From HGM11368 sp051883455 (lineage in GTDB: Bacteria; Bacillota; Clostridia; Christensenellales; UBA3700), in contig JBJETT010000006.1 in assembly GCA_051883455.1 (NCBI GenBank), forward strand, positions 1-39,557: a DNA stretch of 39,557 nt. The letters run 5' to 3'. The translations under genes were made by a program, and so were the position numbers. Every line of letters begins with the position of its first letter. Positions within the stretch are counted from its first letter, which is position 1. Shown in pieces: positions 23,620 to 31,999 of the stretch. The notes under the pieces were generated by a model. The model was not told the DNA's origin. It saw only the letters and a program-made list of their open reading frames with translations, and made no database searches.

Positions 23620-24432
23620 CTAATTTTCTCTCTTGTTGAAGAACAAATATTGTTGCGCGTATCCGCTATCCTCGCCGTATAAGTCAAGCAAATATCTGCG
23701 AATGGTCGAGTCGTTTTTGCCCTCGCTACCCACAAGGTCGACGTAGACCTTCCTTATCCAAGTGTCCACGGGGAAGACGTCCTGCTTGTGATAGCCGAAG
23801 AGCAAAATGCAATCGGCAACCTTCCGACCTACGCCTAGCAGCCTACATAGGTATTTCGCCCCCTCTTCGGCGTTCATATCGTCTACGCAATCGAGATCGA
23901 ACCCCTCTACAACTGCCTTGGCAGTGGCAAGCAAAAATTTGTCACGATAGCCCGCGCCGATATTTTTGTAAAATTCTACGCTTTGACTAGCCATTGCCTC
24001 GGGGGTCGGGAATGAATAATATCCACCCATATCCCTGCCTAGCGCCTTGCACAGTCTGTCGATAATGGACTTGATACGAGGTATGTGATTGTTGGATGAT
24101 ATGATAAAGCTTATCAGCATCTCCCACTTGTCTTGTCTGAGTATCCTGATGCCGTGTCCGTAGTCTATCGCCTCGCTCATCATAGGTTTGTCTCTAAGAC
24201 GTGATTTGATGAGCGAATAGTCGGTGTCAAGGTCGAAAAATCTACGAAAATACTCTTCATCGTCGCATATTATCTCATAGCCTTTATCCTTTGGCTTGAC
24301 GATGCATCTTTTGTCAAGGCTGATTATCTCCCAATCACCATTCGTGAACTGCTTGTATCTGAATATTTGCCCGCAGTCGAGGATATGGCGTATATCAAAG
24401 TCCTTGTCATCTTGTATTATTATAACTCCCAT
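23620..24432 (-). CDS. 8-oxoguanine DNA glycosylase-like protein (OGG1 type, HhH-GPD)
   Basis: The 270-residue protein matches OGG1-type glycosylases: CGQIFRYKQ near residue 20 in the N-terminal domain, ISSNNHIPRIKSIIDRL (about 113-129), and then the helix-hairpin-helix LGVGRKVADCILLFGYHKQDVFPVDTWIRK. In that motif the lysine of GRKVAD is the Schiff-base nucleophile and the Asp of PVDTW is the catalytic acid. It removes oxidised guanine from DNA. No iron-sulfur cysteine cluster is seen, which separates it from MutY and Nth. It has its own consensus promoter. Confidence 0.9.
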   Translation of the reverse strand: MGVIIIQDDKDFDIRHILDCGQIFRYKQFTNGDWEIISLDKRCIVKPKDKGYEIICDDEEYFRRFFDLDTDYSLIKSRLRDKPMMSEAIDYGHGIRILRQDKWEMLISFIISSNNHIPRIKSIIDRLCKALGRDMGGYYSFPTPEAMASQSVEFYKNIGAGYRDKFLLATAKAVVEGFDLDCVDDMNAEEGAKYLCRLLGVGRKVADCILLFGYHKQDVFPVDTWIRKVYVDLVGSEGKNDSTIRRYLLDLYGEDSGYAQQYLFFNKREN

Positions 24433-24462
24433 AAGTTAGTCTCGCTTGTGTAGTTTTGTCTT

Positions 24463-24491
24463 ATTTTAGCATATTTTGGCACTTAAGTCAA
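24463..24491 (-). promoter_or_regulatory. Promoter of the OGG-like gene
   Basis: On the minus strand TTGACT (24486-24491) and TAAAAT (24463-24468) are separated by 17 bp. Confidence 0.7.
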
Positions 24492-24583
24492 AAGAGAAAT
24501 AGTGAACGGCGTTGAGGTGTAAAAACACTTTTCAAATGACTATCCTAATTGTCAATGCTTGTATATCAATAAGAAGTTGCCAC

Positions 24584-24611
24584 AAAAAAACAGACTGCAT
24601 ATCGCAGTCTG
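24584..24611 (-). terminator. Terminator of the L21-Prp-L27 operon
   Basis: On the minus strand CAGACTGC pairs with GCAGTCTG around GATAT and is followed by seven T, 15 bp after the rpmA stop. Confidence 0.92.
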
Positions 24612-24626
24612 CATTTTGAACTTACA

Positions 24627-24905
24627 TTATTCTGCCGCGTAAACGCTGACTTGTTTTTTGTCCTTGCCCTTGCGCTCGAATCTTACTACGCCGTCGATAA
24701 GTGCGTAGAGAGTGTCGTCGCTACCGATACCTACGTTGTTGCCAACGTGGAACTTGGTGCCTCTTTGTCTAACCAAGATGTTGCCTGCGGATACGAATTG
24801 TCCGTCGGCTCTCTTAGGTCCGAGTCTCTTAGCTTCGGAATCTCTACCGTTTCTAGAGCTACCTACACCTTTTTTGTGGGCGAATAACTGTATATTAATA
24901 AACAT
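24627..24905 (-). CDS. rpmA: 50S ribosomal protein L27
   Basis: The 92-residue protein has the L27 core HKKGVGSSRNGRDSEAKRLGPKRADGQ and GNILVRQRGTKFHVGNNVGIG. It begins with the extension MFINIQLF before AHKKG, as in Firmicutes, where the first residues are removed by the protease Prp so that the mature N-terminus can reach the peptidyl-transferase centre. The gene for that protease is directly upstream. A GGAGGT box lies 8 bp before the ATG. Confidence 0.98.
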   Translation of the reverse strand: MFINIQLFAHKKGVGSSRNGRDSEAKRLGPKRADGQFVSAGNILVRQRGTKFHVGNNVGIGSDDTLYALIDGVVRFERKGKDKKQVSVYAAE

Positions 24906-24906
24906 A

Positions 24907-25236
24907 TTATCTTACCTCCAATTCTACAAAATCAGAAAAGCTCTCGTTGATATCCGCTACGCCGAGCAACATTGTCTCGAGTATCATATCACACTTAAGC
25001 CTGCTCGCCTTGTCCAAATCCTTGGCTATAGTCGCCTTGAGATATCCTCTCTCGTCGTCCCTCACAAGGTCTACGTTGACGCCTGCTACTTGCAAGAGCC
25101 CCAGTACCGCCGTCTGCACTATCGAACTGAGTGCCGCGCATACGATATCTTCGCCCTCTACCCCGTAACCGGTGTGTCCGTCACATTCTATCTGAACAAT
25201 GCTATTGTTGTGTTTTGTTACCTTTACCGTGGTCAT
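24907..25236 (-). CDS. prp: Ribosomal-processing cysteine protease Prp
   Basis: The 109-residue protein shows the conserved block GHTGYGVEGEDIVCAALSS, with the catalytic His at residue 21 and Cys at residue 33, spaced as in Prp (YsxB). It trims the N-terminal extension of L27, encoded 1 bp downstream. It lies 2 bp after rplU, in the invariant rplU-prp-rpmA order. Confidence 0.95.
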   Translation of the reverse strand: MTTVKVTKHNNSIVQIECDGHTGYGVEGEDIVCAALSSIVQTAVLGLLQVAGVNVDLVRDDERGYLKATIAKDLDKASRLKCDMILETMLLGVADINESFSDFVELEVR

Positions 25237-25238
25237 TA

Positions 25239-25529
25239 TTACGCCTGAATAGATGTAATCTTCAATGCCGTGAACGGTTGTCTGTGACCTTGACGCTTAC
25301 GCTCGTTTTTCTTAGCTTTGTATCTAAAAATAACGATTTTCTTAGCCTTGTCTTGTGCTACGACTTCTGCCTTAGCAGCGCCACCGTAAACAAGCTCGCC
25401 GTCTTTGTTGACCATAACTGCCTCAAGATCTACACTTGCGCCAACTTCTGCGTCAAGCTTCTCAACCTTGATTACGTCACCTTCGGCAACCTTGTATTGT
25501 TTGCCACCTGTCATAACGATTGCGTACAT
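25239..25529 (-). CDS. rplU: 50S ribosomal protein L21
   Basis: The 96-residue protein carries the L21 features: MYAIVMTGGKQYKVAEGDVIKVEKL at the N-terminus and KKNERKRQGHRQPFT, the 23S-rRNA-binding motif, near the C-terminus. GGAGGT lies 5 bp before the ATG. It is the first gene of an operon with prp and rpmA and is preceded by an L21 leader and a strong promoter. Confidence 0.98.
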   Translation of the reverse strand: MYAIVMTGGKQYKVAEGDVIKVEKLDAEVGASVDLEAVMVNKDGELVYGGAAKAEVVAQDKAKKIVIFRYKAKKNERKRQGHRQPFTALKITSIQA

Positions 25530-25531
25530 TT

Positions 25532-25603
25532 TTTACCTCCTCTCACCAGTCTCGCTGACGCGGGTGTCCATAGGAACTTGCGACCCTTCTCATGCGGCTC
25601 AGT
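25532..25603 (-). ncRNA. L21 leader (cis-regulatory RNA)
   Basis: The ~70-nt leader between the promoter and rplU contains the conserved sequence GAGAAGGGTCGCAAGTTCC, followed by TATGGACACCCGCGTCAGCG and the flanking helix CTGAGCCGC. This is the pattern I know from the L21 leader of Firmicutes, thought to mediate autoregulation of the operon by a ribosomal protein. Confidence 0.72.
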
Positions 25604-25607
25604 TGCA

Positions 25608-25637
25608 ATACTATCACAAAAAACTACGGGGTGTCAA
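25608..25637 (-). promoter_or_regulatory. Promoter of the rplU operon
   Basis: On the minus strand TTGACA (25632-25637) and TAGTAT (25608-25613) are separated by 18 bp. Confidence 0.72.
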
Positions 25638-25683
25638 CTCAAATAACGTACTTTTTTATACTTTATTATTATATAGCGCCATA

Positions 25684-25715
25684 CAAAAAACGCTCCGTCA
25701 AATATTCGAAGCGTT
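25684..25715 (-). terminator. Terminator after RNase G
   Basis: On the minus strand AACGCTTCG pairs with CGGAGCGTT (one T-G wobble) and is followed by TTTTTT. It separates the RNase G operon from rplU. Confidence 0.82.
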
Positions 25716-25734
25716 GATTGGCAATAAAATTGGG

Positions 25735-27225
25735 TCAATACAACATTCTTGCATTGTCGGGCACGTCTAAAATCGAGCCGTGCAATACTTGAATGCTAAA
25801 CTTTTCGATATGCATATTGGGGTCGGCAAGCATGTAGATGCGTTTGTCCGCCCACTCGTTTTCGCATTCTTTCTCGAGAAGTCTTGCGGTAAAAATTTTG
25901 TTGAATACGCTTGGGGCAACGGTGACTAGTAGAGCCTTGTTGTCCTTGCAAGCAAAATACGCGTTGATTGAATTCTTGAGTTTGCCCGCCACGTGCTCGT
26001 CGCTGAAGACGTAGCCGTTGCCTCGACAATAGGGACAAGGCTGGAGCATTACGGCGTCTATCATGCTGCGTTTCTTCTTGCGAGTGAGCTCCACAAGACC
26101 CAAAGACGACATGCCTGCAATAGAGGTTTTGGTGCGGTCTTTGGCAAGTTCTTGTTGCAAAGTTTCCATAATTTTGTCGATATGTATCGAGTTATTCATA
26201 TCAATAAAGTCTATGACGACTATTCCGCCTATGTTGCGAAGGCGCAGTTGTCTTGCTATCTCGATAGCGGCGATACGGTTGGTTTCGAATACTGTCTCTT
26301 CTAGATTTTTGTCACCCACGTACTTGCCCGTGTTGACGTCAATGACGGTGAGCGCCTCGGTACGGTCTATGATGAGATAGCCTCCGTTTTTGAGATTGAC
26401 GCGTCTTTCGAGAAGACCGTCTATTTGCTCGGTAATCTTGTATCTCTCCCATAGGTCCTCTACGCCCGTGTATATCTCGAACAGGTCGGGCTTAGAGTTG
26501 TATAGGTCGGGGAAAGCGCGTACGAATTCTTCATACATTTTGCGGTTGTTGATGACCACCTTGTCCACGTCGTTGCGTAGCATATCTCTCACCGCTCTCA
26601 CGGCAAGGTCCTCGTCCTTGTACACCAAAGAGCAAACCTTCTTGGATGGAATAGTGCTTTTGATTTCTTCCCATTTGGCTACCAATTCGCTCATCTCGCG
26701 TCTTAGTTCTTCTAGGTCGCAATCTTCGGCTTGGGTACGCAAAATAAAACCGTAGCCTTGTGGTTTGACCCCCTTGACGTAATCGATAAGTGCATTGCGC
26801 TTGTCCTCGTCCGTAATCTTGCGAGATACTCCCACGTAGTCGAGCATTGGCATAAGCACTACGAGTCTACCGGGGAGAGTTACGTTCATAGATACTCTCG
26901 CGCCCTTGGAGCCGAATTGGTCCTTGACGACTTGCACGATTATCTTGTCGCCGGCTTTGAGATTGAGTCTACTTTCGGTGACGTCCTTGAGTTCTTCCTT
27001 GTACGCCAATGTGTCGCCCGCATACAAAAAGGCGTTTTTTTCTAGTCCGATATTGACGAACGCCGCCTGCATTCCTTGCAAAACGTTGGTAACTTTGCCC
27101 TTGTATATGTTGCCGACGAGCCCCGCGATATTTTTGCGTTCTACCCAAAATTCGACGAGTTGTCCGTCCTCGACTATACATACTTTGGTATTGGTGTTTT
27201 GAACGTTGATAAGTATCTCTTTCAC
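25735..27225 (-). CDS. rng: Ribonuclease G (Rne/Rng family)
   Basis: The 496-residue endoribonuclease matures 16S rRNA and cleaves single-stranded AU-rich RNA. Domains in order: an S1 RNA-binding region (AGLVGNIYKGKVTNVLQGMQAAFVNIG, about 34-60), an RNase-H-like part, then the catalytic core. The core has its two metal-binding aspartates in VIDVNTGKYVG and IVVIDFIDM, and the zinc-link QPCPYCRGNG that joins dimers. The start is GTG at 27225, overlapping the stop of the upstream gene in a GTGA, so translation is coupled. It is the last gene of a four-gene operon. Confidence 0.96.
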   Translation of the reverse strand: MKEILINVQNTNTKVCIVEDGQLVEFWVERKNIAGLVGNIYKGKVTNVLQGMQAAFVNIGLEKNAFLYAGDTLAYKEELKDVTESRLNLKAGDKIIVQVVKDQFGSKGARVSMNVTLPGRLVVLMPMLDYVGVSRKITDEDKRNALIDYVKGVKPQGYGFILRTQAEDCDLEELRREMSELVAKWEEIKSTIPSKKVCSLVYKDEDLAVRAVRDMLRNDVDKVVINNRKMYEEFVRAFPDLYNSKPDLFEIYTGVEDLWERYKITEQIDGLLERRVNLKNGGYLIIDRTEALTVIDVNTGKYVGDKNLEETVFETNRIAAIEIARQLRLRNIGGIVVIDFIDMNNSIHIDKIMETLQQELAKDRTKTSIAGMSSLGLVELTRKKKRSMIDAVMLQPCPYCRGNGYVFSDEHVAGKLKNSINAYFACKDNKALLVTVAPSVFNKIFTARLLEKECENEWADKRIYMLADPNMHIEKFSIQVLHGSILDVPDNARMLY

Positions 27226-27866
27226 GACAAAAACTCCTTGACGGATATTAGTCCGCCCTTACCTTGCACGAGTTGTTCTACTCTCGTCACGTCGTCACGA
27301 CAAATACTCAGCCCGTAACGCTCATTGAGGCTGTCAACAAAGCAATCTACCCTTAGATTGTCGTTGCCCGTCGCCAAAGTCGCGACTATTCCACCCTCTA
27401 CGACGTCAATATCGTATATCAACTTCCTTACGTCCTTGCTGATAGTTTCGCCCTTTTTGGTGACTTGAATTACGTACTCTTGAGAAGCCAAAATCTCCTT
27501 GACTCTCTCTAAATTTCCCTCAGCCGAGATAAAATATCGGCTGGCTATAACTATATAGGCAAGGTTAGGATTTTTGGCGACTTCTACCGACCAATCTCCC
27601 CTCAAGCCGTGAGGCACCGAGGCTGTGAAAGCTTGCAAAAAGCCCGCCTCGTCTATTCCCTTGCACTCCACGGCAAAGTACTCGGCTTTGCTTGCTACCC
27701 CGAGAGGAAGCGGTGTGGTGGTGTAGGTGAGCATGTGAGGCACGAAGCCTTGAGAATAGGCTACGTCTATCTTTGCCCTCTTGAGTGCGCGTTGGAGCAC
27801 TCTCAGAGTATCCTTGTGCGATACGTATTTCATATCTCCGTCTTTGGCGTGTCTTACGATAATCAC
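27222..27866 (-). CDS. TIGR03936 family radical-SAM-associated protein (DUF2344)
   Basis: The 214-residue protein begins VIIVRHAKDGDMKYVSHKDTLRVLQRALKRAKI and contains SQGFVPHMLTYTTTPLPLGVASKAEYF, both signatures of this family, which occurs beside TIGR03960 radical-SAM proteins. Its function is not established; the gene neighbourhood points to tRNA or rRNA handling. I take the GTG at 27866 as start because GGAGG lies 8 bp upstream and it forms a GTGA overlap with the preceding stop. The longer frame (from 27908) adds only residues that read through the neighbour. It overlaps rng in the same way. Confidence 0.9.
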   Translation of the reverse strand: MIIVRHAKDGDMKYVSHKDTLRVLQRALKRAKIDVAYSQGFVPHMLTYTTTPLPLGVASKAEYFAVECKGIDEAGFLQAFTASVPHGLRGDWSVEVAKNPNLAYIVIASRYFISAEGNLERVKEILASQEYVIQVTKKGETISKDVRKLIYDIDVVEGGIVATLATGNDNLRVDCFVDSLNERYGLSICRDDVTRVEQLVQGKGGLISVKEFLS

Positions 27867-29611
27867 TTGAAGCACCTCCCCAACTTGCTTGCTCCGCAAC
27901 CATTGCATTTACCTATACAATTAGGGGTGGTTACGCCTTGGCGCGACTTGTGACGCTCTGCAAGCAGGTAAGCTTTGGTGACGCCGTTGTCGACGATATC
28001 CCAACAAAAATCCTTATCCTCGGCTTGTTCGCCGACAAACTCATCAACGTCTACGTTGCATTTTTGTATAGCATTGAGCCAATATTCGTAATGAAAATGT
28101 TCGCTCCAACTGTCAAATACCGCGCCTTGTTTGTACGCCTCTTCGATGACGGGAGCGAGCGACTCGTCACCCCTGGCTAGCAGTGCCTCTATCACCGACG
28201 ACTCGGCGCCGTGCCAGCTGTATTTGACGTTTTTGATACGCAACTTCTCTTTGAGGAAGTCTTGCTTATGTTTCATTTCTTCGATAGTGATCTGTCGCTC
28301 CCACTGAAAAGGCGTGAGAGGCTTAGGGATAAATACCGCCGTAGATACGACGATATTGATGAGTTTGGATTTGCCGTACTGACGGTGCAAGTCTTTGACG
28401 AGATAGACTATATCGACTATGCCTTGCAAGTCCTCGTCGGTCTCGGTCGGAAGCCCTATCATAAAGTAGAGCTTGACGTTTTTGACGCCGTGCTCCATTG
28501 CTCCCTTGATAGAGTTGTAGATATCTTGCTCGCCGATATTTTTGTTGATGACGTTGCGAAGTCTTTGCGTGCCTGCTTCGGGAGCAAAGGTCAAAGACGA
28601 ACCACTCGTCTCCTCGTAAATCTCCGCCTCGAAACTATCTAGGCGCAAAGACGGCAAGGCAAGTTTGACCTTGCGCTTGTCGGCTTGTTCTTTGATGCCG
28701 TCTACCATCTCTTTGAGATGGCTATAGTCGCTGGTAGAAAGGGAACATAAGCTTAGCTCGTCGTAGCCCGTGTTATCCATAAGCTCGGTGGCGTATCTGA
28801 CGAGAGTATCGGGCTTACGCTCTCTTATCGGACGATAGAAGAAGCACGCTTGGCAAAATCTACAACCGTTGGCGCAACCTCTAAACAGCTCTATCGTCGA
28901 CCTATCGTGCACGATATCGCAGTTGGGTACGAGCACCGAAGTGGGGAAATACGCCTCGTCGAGATTTTGCACTACCGCTCTCTTGGTGCGATTGCCTATA
29001 GACGGAACGTAGACGCCGTCTATCTCGGTGGCAAGTCTTAGAAATTCGCTCTTGGATAAGCCTTGCTCTAAGCACTTGAGATGAAGCTCGTTGATTTGCT
29101 TGAACGTTATCTCTCCGTCGCCTATGAGTATGGCGTCGAAGAAAGGTGCGAAAGGCATTGGATTGACTGCGCACGGACCGCCCGCAACGACGGGTGGGAA
29201 GTCCTCGGGTCTATCCTTGGCATAGAGCGGTATGCCCGCCAACTCGAACATATAAGGGATATTGGTATATTGCAGTTCGAACTGAACGCTAAAACCTATG
29301 AGGTCAAAGTCTACTATATCGCGCTTAGTCTCCAAGCTGAACAGCCTTTGTCCACGACTCTTGAGCTCTTGCGCCATATCGAGGTCGGGGGCAAAACTGC
29401 GCTCGCAAATAAAGCCTTCCATATCGTTGAGCATATGGTACAAGATACGCACGCCGATATTACTCATACCGACCTCGTACTTGTCAGAGAAACAAAGACA
29501 AGTCCTGTGTCTACAAGGCTTGTCCATATCGGGCATATTGTATTCTCCACCCACGTAGCGAGCAGGTTTCTCCACTCGCAATAGTATCGAAGATAATTCT
29601 CTAGGGGTCAT
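27863..29611 (-). CDS. TIGR03960 family B12-binding-domain radical SAM protein
   Basis: The 582-residue protein has an N-terminal segment of the B12-binding type (CLCFSDKYEVGMSNIGVRILYHMLN), the radical-SAM cluster motif RGCANGCRFCQACF (CxxxCxxC, about residue 245), and an S-adenosylmethionine-binding region further on. It ends with CNGCGASKLGRCFK, a cysteine-rich tail that may hold another metal. The substrate is unknown. The family is almost always found with TIGR03936 and RNase G, as here. The ATG overlaps the ROK kinase stop in an ATGA, and the stop overlaps the GTG of the next gene. Confidence 0.93.
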   Translation of the reverse strand: MTPRELSSILLRVEKPARYVGGEYNMPDMDKPCRHRTCLCFSDKYEVGMSNIGVRILYHMLNDMEGFICERSFAPDLDMAQELKSRGQRLFSLETKRDIVDFDLIGFSVQFELQYTNIPYMFELAGIPLYAKDRPEDFPPVVAGGPCAVNPMPFAPFFDAILIGDGEITFKQINELHLKCLEQGLSKSEFLRLATEIDGVYVPSIGNRTKRAVVQNLDEAYFPTSVLVPNCDIVHDRSTIELFRGCANGCRFCQACFFYRPIRERKPDTLVRYATELMDNTGYDELSLCSLSTSDYSHLKEMVDGIKEQADKRKVKLALPSLRLDSFEAEIYEETSGSSLTFAPEAGTQRLRNVINKNIGEQDIYNSIKGAMEHGVKNVKLYFMIGLPTETDEDLQGIVDIVYLVKDLHRQYGKSKLINIVVSTAVFIPKPLTPFQWERQITIEEMKHKQDFLKEKLRIKNVKYSWHGAESSVIEALLARGDESLAPVIEEAYKQGAVFDSWSEHFHYEYWLNAIQKCNVDVDEFVGEQAEDKDFCWDIVDNGVTKAYLLAERHKSRQGVTTPNCIGKCNGCGASKLGRCFK

Positions 29612-30555
29612 TGCATCACCAAAGAAGCCGCACCCAAAAGTCCGGCACTGTTGCCGAGGCTTGCTTTCATCACGTCTATACGAGGCAAGAAACCGCTCTT
29701 CTCGAGATATTCGTCAAGTTGAGCTTGGATAGGTTGGAAGATATGCTCGCCCTCGTGAGAAATTCCTCCGCCGATGACGAACGCCTCCGGATGAAGAATG
29801 TTGCCAAGCGAGATGAGTCCCGCGCCTATGTATTGCAAATATTGCTCCACCACTTGGCTTGCAACGGGACACCCCTTTTCTTTGGCAATAAAAACCGTCT
29901 TGCCGTTGATTTTTCCTTCGCTAGCCACTAGCCTGCCTAATATGCTGTTAGGAGCTTCTTCGGCTGCCTTGCGAGTCTGATTGATAAGGGCGGTAGCCGA
30001 AGCATACCTCTCCCAACAACCCTTGTTGCCACAGTTGCAAGGCTCGCCGTCGTAAACCAAAGTCAAATGTCCTGCCTCTGCTCCCGCACTGCCCATACCG
30101 GAGAAAAGTTTGCCGTCTATAATGATGCCCGAGCCTATACCCGTGCCGAGCGTGATAAATACGATATTGCGATAGCCCTTGGCGTTGGCATATTTATACT
30201 CCCCGAGAGCGGCACAGTTGGCGTCGTTGCCTACGACGCATTTTAGTCCCGTAGCCGTAGAGAGATAATCTGCAATATCAACGTCGTACCAACCTATGTT
30301 GGCTGCGGCTACGACCTTGCCTTTGGCTGTGTCAACGGTGCCGGGTATACCTATACCTATGCCACCGAGTTGCTTGAAATTGACCTCTGCTTTGGAACAC
30401 AATGCGTGAAGGTTGACTATGATATCCTCCGCAACTTCCTCAAAAGGTCTCTCAGAGCCCGTCTTGAAAGACGAACTGATGATAATCTTGCCACTCTCGT
30501 CGACAAGTCCTATCTTGATATTGGTTCCGCCTACGTCTACGCCTGCAAATATCAT
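29608..30555 (-). CDS. ROK-family sugar kinase, probable glucokinase
   Basis: The 315 residues open with the ATP-binding motif GVDVGGTNIKIGLVD, then GIGIPGTVD, VVGNDANCAALGEY with the catalytic Asp, and GHLTLVYDGEPCNCGNKGCWE, which holds the ROK zinc motif (CxCGxxGCxE) and sugar-binding His and Glu. The length and motifs fit bacterial glucokinases (GlcK), though other ROK kinases such as for N-acetylmannosamine or fructose are close. GAGGACACCATT precedes the ATG. It is the first gene of a four-gene operon with its own promoter. The link between a sugar kinase and RNA-processing genes is positional. Confidence 0.9.
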   Translation of the reverse strand: MIFAGVDVGGTNIKIGLVDESGKIIISSSFKTGSERPFEEVAEDIIVNLHALCSKAEVNFKQLGGIGIGIPGTVDTAKGKVVAAANIGWYDVDIADYLSTATGLKCVVGNDANCAALGEYKYANAKGYRNIVFITLGTGIGSGIIIDGKLFSGMGSAGAEAGHLTLVYDGEPCNCGNKGCWERYASATALINQTRKAAEEAPNSILGRLVASEGKINGKTVFIAKEKGCPVASQVVEQYLQYIGAGLISLGNILHPEAFVIGGGISHEGEHIFQPIQAQLDEYLEKSGFLPRIDVMKASLGNSAGLLGAASLVMQ

Positions 30556-30587
30556 AATGGTGTCCTCGCAAAATTTTATTCAAGTAT

Positions 30588-30616
30588 ATTCTAACAAATT
30601 GTTACGCTATTTTCAA
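30588..30616 (-). promoter_or_regulatory. Promoter of the ROK-TIGR03960-TIGR03936-rng operon
   Basis: On the minus strand TTGAAA (30611-30616) and TAGAAT (30588-30593) are separated by 17 bp. Confidence 0.65.
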
Positions 30617-30632
30617 GTATTAATATATTTTT

Positions 30633-31517
30633 TTATTTAATATTGTCACCAAAATAATTGGAAAAGTCAATGTCGGCATCTTCTTGTACGACTTGGTGCA
30701 TGCAGTCTTTGAGCGTAGTATCGGTATCAACGACGCTACAAAGCTCTCGCACTTGATTTTCGCTGAGAGTGCACAATATTTTTCCCTTGTCGTCAACCAC
30801 CTCAAAGGTAACGAATTCTCGATTGTTCATCAATGCTATAAACCTAAAAAGTTGGGCCTCGTAAGATATCAAAAAAGTCGTTTTTCTCAAACCGTGTCGA
30901 CAATTTTTGAAAATAAAGGTCGATTGAATGGCACAATTTGTCGCCTCGTTGTCGCTCTTGCCGATAGCTCCGAAAAATAAAAAAAGTCCCATCACGCATA
31001 GCGAAAGATTGGGGGCGAAAAAGAAGGTTGCTACACCCAATCCAAAAATTACCACCCCCGATATCAGAGTGGCTATCTTGATAATTTTGACAGCTTTTAG
31101 TTTGTTTTTGGATAGCGCCGTAACTATTCTAGACCCGTCTAGAGGATATAGAGGCATTAGGTTGATTGCCCCCATCGTCACGTTGGCTATACAAATATCC
31201 AGCGTGTAGGCATAGCTTGACGGCATTAGCCACCAAGTTGCGACTACGCATACCGCTATGCAAAAATTGAATATAGGACCTGCAAGAGAAATAATTATAT
31301 TATCCTTGCCTTGGTAACACTCCCCCGACTCCATTACCCCGCCAAAGGGCATAAGCGTGATCGACAAGGTCTTGTAGCCTCGCCAGCTTGCCGTCCGCTC
31401 GTGCGCCAGCTCGTGCATAAATATGCTTATCATATAGCCGATAAGCATATCTAATTGCCCCGTCAAGGCGTAGAATGCGAGAAGTATTAAAAATAGCGGA
31501 CTAAATCGGAATTTCAA
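30633..31517 (-). CDS. M50 family site-2 protease, SpoIVFB-like
   Basis: The protein is an intramembrane zinc protease. With the start proposed here it has 294 residues. It begins (M)KFRFSPLFLILLAFYAL, as SpoIVFB proteins do. The zinc motif HELAHE lies in a membrane segment (His35, Glu36, His39), and the third ligand is in NLMPLYPLDGSRI. At least four hydrophobic segments are followed by a C-terminal cytoplasmic domain of about 90 residues. In spore formers SpoIVFB cleaves pro-sigma-K. I choose the TTG at 31517 because it forms a TTGA overlap with the stop of the small gene upstream; another TTG at 31556 would add 13 residues. No strong ribosome binding site is seen, so translation probably depends on coupling. 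Confidence 0.87.
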   Translation of the reverse strand: MKFRFSPLFLILLAFYALTGQLDMLIGYMISIFMHELAHERTASWRGYKTLSITLMPFGGVMESGECYQGKDNIIISLAGPIFNFCIAVCVVATWWLMPSSYAYTLDICIANVTMGAINLMPLYPLDGSRIVTALSKNKLKAVKIIKIATLISGVVIFGLGVATFFFAPNLSLCVMGLFLFFGAIGKSDNEATNCAIQSTFIFKNCRHGLRKTTFLISYEAQLFRFIALMNNREFVTFEVVDDKGKILCTLSENQVRELCSVVDTDTTLKDCMHQVVQEDADIDFSNYFGDNIK

Positions 31518-31693
31518 AGAATGGTCATGAGTAAACGGGATATGATAAGTCCACAACTAACCGCTACGCAAAGTATAGACTGCACTACGAGCACGTCGAG
31601 AAGCTTAACTTTCTTTTTGATAGTGGTACGCCTAAGCACGTTTTCGTTGGGATAGCTTACCGACTGCACAGCTTGATTTTCATCGTATTTCAT
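31514..31693 (-). CDS. Small single-pass membrane protein in the SpoIVFA position
   Basis: This 59-codon frame begins with ATG at 31693, preceded by an AGAGGTG box 5 bp upstream. The first 30 residues are polar and basic (MKYDENQAVQ... RRTTIKKKVK). They are followed by one hydrophobic segment, LLDVLVVQSILCVAVSCGLI, and a short tail. Its stop overlaps the start of the M50 protease in a TTGA. In Bacillus the gene at this place is spoIVFA, whose product anchors and inhibits SpoIVFB and has a polar N-terminus, one membrane span and an extracellular M23 domain. Here the domain after the span is absent. It may be a shortened SpoIVFA-like partner; I see no similarity firm enough to name it. Confidence 0.68.
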   Translation of the reverse strand: MKYDENQAVQSVSYPNENVLRRTTIKKKVKLLDVLVVQSILCVAVSCGLIISRLLMTIL

Positions 31694-31762
31694 ATTGCAC
31701 CTCTCTATCTAGATAATACAATCTATGTCGGCTGCGACGGCAATATAACTACGTATTGGCTG

Positions 31763-31999
31763 CTATATAATGGTTTTTGGACTTTTGAGGTTGGAGGCGC
31801 TCACCCTTATACAAAAATTGCAATCGCCATCCTCGTCCACGTCGAAGTCTATTTCGATTGGCTCTTTGACTGTCATATAACAACTCATCAAAGTGTACAA
31901 GTCGCCCTTGATAACTCTCAAGAAGCCCTCGTAGGAATGCACTTTGTCTTGCAGCAATACTCTCTTTAGTCTATTTAGCGCTTGATTTTTGTTGTTCAT
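31763..31999 (-). CDS. minE: Cell division topological specificity factor MinE
   Basis: The 78-residue protein has the MinE layout: an N-terminal MinD-binding helix (ALNRLKRVLLQDK, about 8-20), then LRVIKGDLYTLMSCYMTVKEPIEIDFDVDEDGDCNFCIRVSAS, matching the dimerising beta-sheet with the KYVxIDxxxIxV-type strand. It stimulates the MinD ATPase and keeps the division inhibitor away from midcell. The ATG at 31999 overlaps the minD stop in an ATGA; a start 6 codons earlier lacks this coupling. It is divergent from enterobacterial MinE but the context makes the call firm. Confidence 0.87.
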   Translation of the reverse strand: MNNKNQALNRLKRVLLQDKVHSYEGFLRVIKGDLYTLMSCYMTVKEPIEIDFDVDEDGDCNFCIRVSASNLKSPKTII

